Origin: Planctomycetia bacterium | GTDB lineage: Bacteria > Planctomycetota > Phycisphaerae > Phycisphaerales > SM1A02 | Direction: 5' to 3' | Assembly: GCA_005799495.1 (NCBI GenBank) | Contig: SYGP01000034.1 | Location: 1 to 45,214, forward strand | DNA: 45,214 nt | In this document: in pieces, positions 26,591 to 33,100 of the stretch | Numbering within the stretch: the stretch's first letter is position 1 | Layout of the letters: each line of letters opens with the position of its first letter | Notes under the pieces: generated by a model | Database searches by the model: none | What the model was told of the DNA's origin: nothing | What the model saw: only the letters and a program-made list of their open reading frames with translations | Program-made: the position numbers and the translations under genes

Positions 26591-26619
26591 AGTGTACCGC
26601 CGCACGCCCGATTTTGCAA
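26591..26619 (-). promoter_or_regulatory. Candidate sigma-70-type promoter of the nusA operon
   Basis: On the minus strand TTGCAA (plus 26614-26619), a 17-bp spacer, then TACACT (plus 26591-26596). Both hexamers match the consensus at four of six positions with ideal spacing. The start would be near 26584, giving a leader of about 460 nt. Confidence 0.5.
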
Positions 26620-26649
26620 GCGAATTCGGTGGCGATCACTGGCCCTCCT

Positions 26650-26655
26650 TACACT
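26650..26655 (+). promoter_or_regulatory. Candidate -10 of dsbD
   Basis: TACACT followed by CG, 8 nt before the dsbD ATG, with no Shine-Dalgarno between. No -35 at the normal distance. Confidence 0.4.
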
Positions 26656-26663
26656 CGTTCACG

Positions 26664-28637
26664 ATGAGCGTCTCACGGTGGCTGTTGCTTGGCATGCCGA
26701 TTTGGGCTTGGCTGAACGCCCCTGTGGCGGCGCAGTCCATGGAAGATCCCGTGCGCGCACGAGTCGTGCTCGCTGCGACGACGGTGGCGCCGGGAGCAGA
26801 TCTTCCCGCCGCGATCGAGGTCTCCATCGCGCCGAACTGGCACATGTGGACGCAGGTCGGCGCGACCCTGCCAGGAGCCGTCCTCTTCGATGGCGCCGAG
26901 TGGACAACGGTCGAAGCCTCCGGTGTGGGCGGCGCAGTTCGCGCAGCATCAGCCACCACGGGACAGTGGATCACCGCGCCGACGAGTGCGTTCACGGGGG
27001 TCATCGCGCAGTGGCCGAAGCCTCATCTGGTCACGGCGGATGTCGGCGACGGGCCGCAGAAGTACGCCGTGTTGGAGGGCACTTTCATCATCGGCGTCCC
27101 ACTCTCGGTCGCAGCCGATGCAGCCGAGGGGGAGTATTCCATCACACTGCGACTGCGCTACCAGGCGTGCGATGCAACGACCTGCCTTCCACCCACGGAG
27201 GTCGACTTCCCGATCACGGTGCGCGTGGCGGCTGGTGCAGCGATGCCCGCGCTCGATGCAGCACTTGCCGACTTCGATCCGAGCATCTTTGCGAAGCTTC
27301 ACGGTGGCGGAGCGGGTTCGCGTCCGATCCAGTTCGACTTCTTCGGGCTGGCGTTCTCGATCGATCCGACCGGCACGGGGTTCTTGCTCGTGCTCCTGAT
27401 CGCAGTACTCGGAGGCATGCTCCTCAACTTCACGCCCTGCGTGCTGCCCGTGATTCCCCTGAAGATCATGGGGCTGGCGCACAGCGCCGGGAATCGGCGG
27501 CGCTGCGTGATGCTGGGTGCGATGCTGTCGCTCGGCGTGATCGCGTTCTGGGTGGGTCTTGGCGTTGCGGTGTCGCTCATCAGTGGATTCACCACTTCGA
27601 GCCAACTCTTTCAGTATCCCTGGTTCACCATGAGCGTCGGCGCCATCATCGCCGTGATGGCGATTGGCATGTGCGGTCTCTTCGCCGTGCGTTTGCCGCA
27701 GTCGGTTGCCGGCATCGACTTCCGCCACGACACGCTCGCGGGCTCATTCGGTTTCGGCATCATGACGGCGGTGCTGTCCACGCCGTGCACCGCACCGCTC
27801 ATGGGAGCCGCGGCGGCATGGGCCGCCACGCAGCAGCCGTGGGTCGTGCTGCTGGTGTTCGGCGTCATCGGCGGTGGCATGGCACTGCCCTACTTGGTCC
27901 TCAGCGCATTCCCGCAGCTTGTGCAGCGTGTCCCGCGCAGCGGTCCCGCAAGCGATCTGATCAAGCAAGTGATGGGTCTGCTGCTGCTCGCTGCCGCTGC
28001 GTATTTCATCGGCGCCGGCGCTGCAGGGATGCTCGTGGCGCCACCCGAGCCGCCGACGAACGACTACTGGTGGATCGTCGCCACGCTCGGCATCGCGGCG
28101 GGCGCTTGGATGAGCGTACGAACCTGGCGCATCACGCCGCGCCTGCAACCGCGACTGGCCTTCGGATCGCTCGGGCTGGGGATCGTGGCTGCAAGCGCGG
28201 CCGTCGGCATCCAACTGACCGATGACGGGAAGATTCCCTGGGTGTACTTCACGCCCGACCGCCTCGCCGATGCGCAGGCCCGCGGTGATGCGGTGGTACT
28301 CGACTTCACCGCGGAGTGGTGTCTCAACTGCAAGACGCTCGAGAAGACGATCCTCGAGAGCGATGTGGTGGCCGCGCGGCTCGGCAGCGACGGAGTCACG
28401 CCGATCAAGGTCGACCTCACCGGCGACAACCCGCAGGGGCGCGCGCTCCTGAAGCGGTTTGAACGACTCACGATTCCGCTGCTCGTCGTCGTCACGCCGC
28501 GCGGCGAGGTGATCTTCAAGAGCGACACCTATACGCCTGCGCAAGTCCTGCAGGCGATCGATGCCGCGCAGGGTGCTGCGCAGGGGCAGCGGTCGGCGCA
28601 AGGCGCTGCAGCGGCTGCGAATCCAGCGCAGCGCTGA
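26664..28637 (+). CDS. dsbD: Thiol:disulfide interchange protein DsbD
   Basis: DsbD carries electrons from cytoplasmic thioredoxin across the inner membrane to periplasmic oxidoreductases. The 657-residue protein has a signal peptide (WLLLGMPIWAWLNAPVAAQ) and an N-terminal beta domain with Cys 169 and Cys 174 (CDATTC). A membrane domain with the paired cysteines in LLNFTPCVLPVIPLKI and VLSTPCTAPLMG comes next. The C-terminal thioredoxin domain has the redox motif W-C-L-N-C (Cys 553 and 556). The tail is Ala/Gln-rich. The frame is open upstream to 26505, but only the ATG at 26664 gives a signal peptide. It ends 4 bp from the convergent O-antigen-ligase-like gene. Confidence 0.93.
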   Translation: MSVSRWLLLGMPIWAWLNAPVAAQSMEDPVRARVVLAATTVAPGADLPAAIEVSIAPNWHMWTQVGATLPGAVLFDGAEWTTVEASGVGGAVRAASATTGQWITAPTSAFTGVIAQWPKPHLVTADVGDGPQKYAVLEGTFIIGVPLSVAADAAEGEYSITLRLRYQACDATTCLPPTEVDFPITVRVAAGAAMPALDAALADFDPSIFAKLHGGGAGSRPIQFDFFGLAFSIDPTGTGFLLVLLIAVLGGMLLNFTPCVLPVIPLKIMGLAHSAGNRRRCVMLGAMLSLGVIAFWVGLGVAVSLISGFTTSSQLFQYPWFTMSVGAIIAVMAIGMCGLFAVRLPQSVAGIDFRHDTLAGSFGFGIMTAVLSTPCTAPLMGAAAAWAATQQPWVVLLVFGVIGGGMALPYLVLSAFPQLVQRVPRSGPASDLIKQVMGLLLLAAAAYFIGAGAAGMLVAPPEPPTNDYWWIVATLGIAAGAWMSVRTWRITPRLQPRLAFGSLGLGIVAASAAVGIQLTDDGKIPWVYFTPDRLADAQARGDAVVLDFTAEWCLNCKTLEKTILESDVVAARLGSDGVTPIKVDLTGDNPQGRALLKRFERLTIPLLVVVTPRGEVIFKSDTYTPAQVLQAIDAAQGAAQGQRSAQGAAAAANPAQR

Positions 28638-28641
28638 CCCT

Positions 28642-30873
28642 TCACTCCGCAGACTCGTTTCCGGCCTTCTCGTTCGGAGGCTCGACCGCCTGCGCGGCGC
28701 GCGATTCGATCTCCTGCCGTACCGAATCGATCCGCCCAGGGCGGAACTGCCGAAGCGGATCAGCGGCGAAAGACTCGTTGCACATCGCTGCCGCATCGAG
28801 AGCAGCGCGCGCATCACCGCGCCGTCCCTGTGCCGCGAGCGCGATGGCCAGCCGCAGTTGACTGTCGCAGTGCCGCGGGTTTTCCACCAGGACGGCCCGC
28901 AGCGCATGTTCGAGTCGCACGGCAGCGGCTCGGTCGTTCGGCGCGGCATCGAACGCATCGTGTGCAGCGAGCGATGCAAGACGCAGTGCAGCGAAACGGC
29001 TCCACGGGGCATCCGCCGCGAGTGCCGCACCCTCCTGCGCGCTCAAGCGAAGCTGCTGCTGTTCCATCGGAACTGCCGTGTCGCGCGCGGCTGCGAGCCA
29101 CTGCTCCGCGGCGCACAAGGCGAGTGAACGCCTGCGCGGCGCATCCACGGATGCGGCGGCGAGCGCCTGCGCCGCATCGCGGCGCGCCGCCGCGAGTCGC
29201 TCCCGCGAGTGCGTTTGTGCCGCATCAAACACGCGCTGTGCCGCTGCAATGGCGATGTCATCCTGCCGAGTCAGCGCGGGAGCGGTCCACACCACCAGCC
29301 AGGCTGCCGCAGCGGCGGTGCTCGAAGCCCAGACGACCGAAGTGATTCGCGACGCGCGGCGCGGCTGAGCTGCCCGAGGAGTGGGCGCTGCAGCGAGCAC
29401 AAGCCACGCCCACAGCACGCTGCCGGGGAGCCAGAAAACCATGTCGATCTGCCCGTGGGTCGCGACCACGCACGCCGCAGCGACTCCCCCGAGGGCAATC
29501 CCGTTGCGGGCGCGTTCGTCGCCGCCGCCCTGATGCGCGGTGGCCCACGCCACCAAGACACCGCCCACGGCACCCGCAGCCCGCCAAAGCCATGCATCGC
29601 CGCCGAGCGCCGGCGCTTCAAACAGTGCGGAGAGGATCACGCCGAACACGACGCTCGCGAGGGCAATCTCGCGCGCAATCCTGCCATCGCCGCTCGAGTC
29701 ATCCGACCTCGGAGCACGCGCGCCGCCGTGCCACAGCAGACACAGCATCGCGCCGGCAAGCACGAAGCCGCTCACGCCGAGCGAAGCGGTCCAGTCGACG
29801 AACGAACCGTGCGCACTCGTGACTTCTTCGACGGCGCCGCTCGGGCGCACCTGCATGAATGCGGCTTGGAAGCCAGCGGGTCCAACGCCGACGAATGGCG
29901 TCTGCGCAAGCGCCCGAACCGCACCCACGAGATACTGCCAGCGGAACAGGAGGCTCTGCTCGCCCCAACCCTCGCCGATGAACCCTCGCACGACGAGGGC
30001 GAGCACAGCTGCGATCGGCAGGAGCGCAAGTCCATGCGCCCATCGCTCCGATCGCCGAAGCAGCACGCTCGCGACGGCACCGATGGCGAGCGCGGCAACG
30101 CCGCCTTTCGATCCACTGGCCACCACCAGACCTGCGCACAGCAGCGCTGCCATGCCCAGGAACGCGCGCACGGCAGCGCGCCCGCCGCCGAGTGCCGCGT
30201 TCGCCAGCAGCGTCGCCGTCGCGGCGGCGACCGTGGCGAACACATTGGCAAATCCGAACCACCCCGTCGCCTCATTCTGCAGCAACCGCCGCTCGTAGGT
30301 CAGCACCTCCGACGATCCCGCCACCCATCCCTGCGCGCGAAGGAACATCTCCTTCTGCTGTTCATAGAACGCCAGCGTCGCCGAGTGCTCGACCGTCATC
30401 TGCACGAGCCCGCGCACCGCGAGGGCAACCCCGATGCCCGCAAGCGATGCGATGACTGCACGGTGCATCAGCCCCGTGCGATCCCGCAGGCAACATCCGC
30501 ACACGCCAAGCGCCGCGGCGATGGACGCGATCCATGTCGTGCACCGCCACAGCTGCTCGACATCCTGCATCCCATGCGCGGCAGCGACCGCACACGGCAC
30601 CATGCACGCGCTCGCCATCCACGCCCACCAGCGCGGAAGCAGCGTGCGATCCATCGCGCAGCGTACGAGCAGCCAGGACGCTGCCGCCAACACCACCGCA
30701 TCGAGCAGCACGCTCTGCGCGGGCGTTGCGCCCACGAAGACGGCGGACTGCTGCGCAGGATCCATGTCGAACACGGGCAACGCTGCGAACGCGATCATGC
30801 ACCGCGCGGCAGCGACGGCAAAGATGGCACCGAGCGCCACGCGGTCACTGACAGGTGTGACAGGCTTCGACAC
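28642..30873 (-). CDS. O-antigen ligase (Wzy_C/WaaL) family membrane protein
   Basis: A 743-residue polytopic membrane protein. About 10-12 hydrophobic segments fill residues 10-480. The family signature is seen around residues 300-345: FRWQYLVGAVRALAQTPFVGVGPAGFQ followed by TSAHGSFVDWTASLGVSGFVLAG, where the His and Arg are typical of ligases and polymerases. The C-terminal 200 residues, after a last helix near 500, are Ala-rich helices resembling TPR or similar repeats (SLALCAAEQWLAAARDTAV, RLASLAAHDAFDAAPND). No nearby polysaccharide operon specifies a substrate. I choose the GTG at 30873 with TACGAT 9 nt upstream; a TTG at 30894 would overlap the divergent gene's start. Confidence 0.72.
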   Translation of the reverse strand: MSKPVTPVSDRVALGAIFAVAAARCMIAFAALPVFDMDPAQQSAVFVGATPAQSVLLDAVVLAAASWLLVRCAMDRTLLPRWWAWMASACMVPCAVAAAHGMQDVEQLWRCTTWIASIAAALGVCGCCLRDRTGLMHRAVIASLAGIGVALAVRGLVQMTVEHSATLAFYEQQKEMFLRAQGWVAGSSEVLTYERRLLQNEATGWFGFANVFATVAAATATLLANAALGGGRAAVRAFLGMAALLCAGLVVASGSKGGVAALAIGAVASVLLRRSERWAHGLALLPIAAVLALVVRGFIGEGWGEQSLLFRWQYLVGAVRALAQTPFVGVGPAGFQAAFMQVRPSGAVEEVTSAHGSFVDWTASLGVSGFVLAGAMLCLLWHGGARAPRSDDSSGDGRIAREIALASVVFGVILSALFEAPALGGDAWLWRAAGAVGGVLVAWATAHQGGGDERARNGIALGGVAAACVVATHGQIDMVFWLPGSVLWAWLVLAAAPTPRAAQPRRASRITSVVWASSTAAAAAWLVVWTAPALTRQDDIAIAAAQRVFDAAQTHSRERLAAARRDAAQALAAASVDAPRRRSLALCAAEQWLAAARDTAVPMEQQQLRLSAQEGAALAADAPWSRFAALRLASLAAHDAFDAAPNDRAAAVRLEHALRAVLVENPRHCDSQLRLAIALAAQGRRGDARAALDAAAMCNESFAADPLRQFRPGRIDSVRQEIESRAAQAVEPPNEKAGNESAE

Positions 30874-30881
30874 GCGACTGC

Positions 30882-30888
30882 TATCGTA
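30882..30888. promoter_or_regulatory. Symmetric bidirectional -10 element
   Basis: TATCGTA gives TATCGT on the plus strand, 6 nt before the ATG at 30894, and TACGAT on the minus strand (30888-30883), 9 nt before the GTG at 30873. One 7-bp element could therefore serve two divergent genes. There is no room for conventional leaders. Confidence 0.45.
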
Positions 30889-30893
30889 AGGCA

Positions 30894-31526
30894 ATGCAGT
30901 CCGCAGCTTCGCGCCCCGCCGTCACGGTTTACTGTGCGAGCGCGCGCGGCGCAGACGCGGCGCACCTTGAGGCTGCCGCGGCGTTCGGCCAAGCCCTCGC
31001 GGAGGCGAACTTCCATCTCGTCTACGGCGGCGGCGGCATCGGATTGATGGGCGAGCTCGCCCGATCCGCGCAGCGGCATGGCGCCCATGTCACCGGCATC
31101 ATCACCGAGCAGTTCCTCACCCTCGAACAGGGCTGGACGGGCTGCGACGAGTTGATCGTCGTCGGATCGATGCGCGAGCGGAAGCAGCGCATGGAAGATC
31201 TCGGCAGCGCGTTCGCCGTGCTGTCCGGCGGACTTGGGACATGGGAGGAGTTCTTCGAAACGCTCGTCGGGCGCGTCATCGGGCGCCACACCAAGCCCAT
31301 CGGCATCCTCAACACGAACGGTTTTGCGGTGCCCTTGCGGCAACTGATCGAGCACGGCGTCGCGCAGGGGTTCGTCCGTCCTGCGGCGCGCGATCTCCTG
31401 CTCCTGCACGATGAGCCCGCGGGCTTGGTGGAGCAGCTCCGCCGCGAGCTTGCGGCGACCGACGCGGTCCCCCACGATCCGCAGCGGATGCTGCCGATGC
31501 ACGGTCCGCATGAGGGACGCAGATGA
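30894..31526 (+). CDS. LOG-family (TIGR00730) nucleotide phosphoribohydrolase
   Basis: LOG proteins hydrolyse the N-glycosidic bond of (cytokinin) nucleoside 5'-monophosphates; bacterial members also act on AMP-type nucleotides. The 210-residue Rossmann protein shows VYGGGGIGLMGELA (residues 43-56), the catalytic-site segment GSMRERKQRM (Arg 94) and SGGLGTWEEFFE. The last is normally PGGxGTxxE; here Ser 111 replaces Pro, while the Thr and Glu residues are kept. The ATG overlaps the predicted transcription start. It is first in a compact operon: its stop overlaps lpxI by 4 bp (ATGA). Biological substrate here is unknown. Confidence 0.85.
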   Translation: MQSAASRPAVTVYCASARGADAAHLEAAAAFGQALAEANFHLVYGGGGIGLMGELARSAQRHGAHVTGIITEQFLTLEQGWTGCDELIVVGSMRERKQRMEDLGSAFAVLSGGLGTWEEFFETLVGRVIGRHTKPIGILNTNGFAVPLRQLIEHGVAQGFVRPAARDLLLLHDEPAGLVEQLRRELAATDAVPHDPQRMLPMHGPHEGRR

Positions 31527-32422
31527 CCCCCCCCGCTGCCCACGCGGATGCTCGCGAACTCCCTTCGGGCGGGTCCATCGGTCTCATTGCAGGCAGTGGC
31601 GTGCTGCCGCTGCTCGTGGCGCAGGGCATTCGCGCGGCAGGTCACCGCGTCGCGTGCATCGGACTGCACGATCACTTCCACGCGGATCTGCCGAGCCACT
31701 GCGATACTTTCGAGCGCGCCGGCGTGCTGCAGATCGGGCGGTGGATTCGCTTGATGCGCGCCTTTGGCGTGGCCGATGCGGTCCTCGTCGGGCGCGTCAA
31801 GAAAGCCACGATGTACCGCCCGCTGCAGCTGCTGCGACAGATGCCCGATCTCCGCACCGTGCTGCTCTACTATCAGAAGCTTCGATTCGATCGGCGAAGT
31901 CCCGCGCTGCTGGCGGCGGTCGCCGAGGAACTCGCAGCATCGGGCGTACATCTGATGGACTCCACCCGCTTCATCGCAGATCACATCGCCACGGAAGGCA
32001 TCATGGGGCGCACCGCGCCATCCGCGGCGCAGCAGCGGGACATCGACTTCGGCTGGCCGATCCTCCGCTCGGTGGCCAACCTCGGCATCGGACAGGCGAT
32101 CACCGTTCGCGACTGTGATGTGATCGCCGTCGAGGCGATGGAGGGCACCGACGCAACCATCGACCGGACCGCCGCAATCTGCAGGCGTGTCGGATGGACG
32201 ATGCTGAAGACGACGCACGACAGCCATGACCTGCGCGCCGATGTGCCCACGGTCGGCGTGCAAACGGTGGAACGCATCGCCGCTGCGGGCGGTCGCGTCC
32301 TGGCGCTTGGTGCCGGGCGCGTCATCATGCTCGAACGCGACCGCGTGATCGCCGCGGCGGACCGCCTCGGCGTCGCCCTCGTCGGCATTCGAGGCGCCGC
32401 ACACGATGTGAAGCCACTGTGA
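31523..32422 (+). CDS. lpxI: UDP-2,3-diacylglucosamine pyrophosphatase LpxI
   Basis: LpxI hydrolyses UDP-2,3-diacylglucosamine to lipid X and UMP, a lipid A step that LpxH performs in enterobacteria. The 299-residue protein matches the DUF1009/LpxI family: GLIAGSGVLPLLVAQGIRAAGHRV at the start, RAGVLQIGRWIRLMRAFGVADAVLVGRVKK in the N-domain, and a C-domain with AITVRDCDVIAVEAMEGTDATI and PTVGVQTVERIAAAGGRVLALGAGRVIML. Its presence implies lipid A synthesis and hence a Gram-negative outer membrane. No other lpx gene is nearby. It overlaps the genes on both sides (ATGA and GTGA). Confidence 0.93.
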   Translation: MTPPAAHADARELPSGGSIGLIAGSGVLPLLVAQGIRAAGHRVACIGLHDHFHADLPSHCDTFERAGVLQIGRWIRLMRAFGVADAVLVGRVKKATMYRPLQLLRQMPDLRTVLLYYQKLRFDRRSPALLAAVAEELAASGVHLMDSTRFIADHIATEGIMGRTAPSAAQQRDIDFGWPILRSVANLGIGQAITVRDCDVIAVEAMEGTDATIDRTAAICRRVGWTMLKTTHDSHDLRADVPTVGVQTVERIAAAGGRVLALGAGRVIMLERDRVIAAADRLGVALVGIRGAAHDVKPL

Positions 32423-32997
32423 GCGATCCTTCGCCTGCCCGCTTCGTCTCGCGTGCGGGGTTCAAGTTGCAGCATGCGCTCGACACCTTCGGCGTTGCGG
32501 TGGATGGGCTCGATTGTGCGGATTTCGGCTGCAACGCGGGGGGGTTCACGGATTGCCTGCTCCAGCGCGGGGCGCGCCGCGTGGTGGCGATCGACACCGG
32601 CTACGGGATGCTCGATTGGCGACTGCGCAACGACTCGCGGGTCGATGTGCAGGAGCGCACGAACGCACTGCATGCGCCTCCCCCGAGCGGCGGTGTGGAC
32701 CTTGTGGTGATGGATCTCGCTTGGACCTGTCAGCGCCACTCGGTGCCCGCAGCACTCCGATGGCTGCGCGCGGAGGGGCGCATCCTGACGCTCATCAAGC
32801 CTCACTACGAGTCGAAGGACAGCGAACGGAAGGCGCTGGTGAAGGGTGCGCTCCCGCTCGATGTTGCTGCGGCGGTTGTCGCGCGCGTCCTCGGATCGAT
32901 GGCCGAACTCGGCGCGCGCGTGCTGGCAGATTCGCCAAGCCCCGTCCTGGGAGGAGGCGGCAACAGCGAGCATCTCGCGCTTCTCGCGCGGCGCTGA
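32419..32997 (+). CDS. TlyA/FtsJ-like rRNA methyltransferase lacking the S4 domain
   Basis: A 192-residue SAM-dependent methyltransferase closely resembling the catalytic half of TlyA (2'-O-methyltransferase of rRNA). Motifs: FVSRAGFKLQHALDTF, SAM-binding ADFGCNAGGFTDCLLQRGA, IDTGYGMLDWRLR and ERTN. The K-D-K-E catalytic tetrad of 2'-O-methyltransferases can be placed at Lys 16, Asp 99, Lys 127 and Glu 184. The N-terminal S4 RNA-binding domain of standard TlyA (about 60 residues) is absent, so the target must be recognised another way. It starts at a GTG overlapping the lpxI stop (GTGA) and is followed by tandem hairpins. Confidence 0.8.
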   Translation: MSDPSPARFVSRAGFKLQHALDTFGVAVDGLDCADFGCNAGGFTDCLLQRGARRVVAIDTGYGMLDWRLRNDSRVDVQERTNALHAPPPSGGVDLVVMDLAWTCQRHSVPAALRWLRAEGRILTLIKPHYESKDSERKALVKGALPLDVAAAVVARVLGSMAELGARVLADSPSPVLGGGGNSEHLALLARR

Positions 32998-33003
32998 TCG
33001 CCC

Positions 33004-33034
33004 CCGCCGAAGGCGGCATTTCATTCGATGAAAT
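33004..33034 (+). terminator. Tandem hairpins after the LOG-lpxI-methyltransferase operon
   Basis: CCGCC-GAA-GGCGG is followed directly by ATTTCAT-TCG-ATGAAAT, a perfect 7-bp stem. They lie 7 bp after the operon's last stop and 66 bp before gyrA. No long T-run follows, so termination strength is uncertain. Confidence 0.5.
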
Positions 33035-33082
33035 CCACTCATCCGTGAGCCTGATGCACTCCCTCAAAGCGACCATTTCGGG

Positions 33083-33088
33083 TACCCT
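33083..33088 (+). promoter_or_regulatory. Candidate -10 of gyrA
   Basis: TACCCT followed by CG, 12 nt before the GTG start. Unlike other first genes here, a GGAG Shine-Dalgarno fits between. Confidence 0.4.
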
Positions 33089-33100
33089 CGGGAGCTTCCC

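Noticed and set aside
26469-26663. Small plus-strand frame starting at an ATG after a GGAGGG Shine-Dalgarno-like site in the nusA-dsbD gap
   Set aside because: The frame runs out of phase into dsbD, uses AGA/AGG and mixed third positions unlike the neighbours, and the region is better explained as the nusA leader on the other strand.
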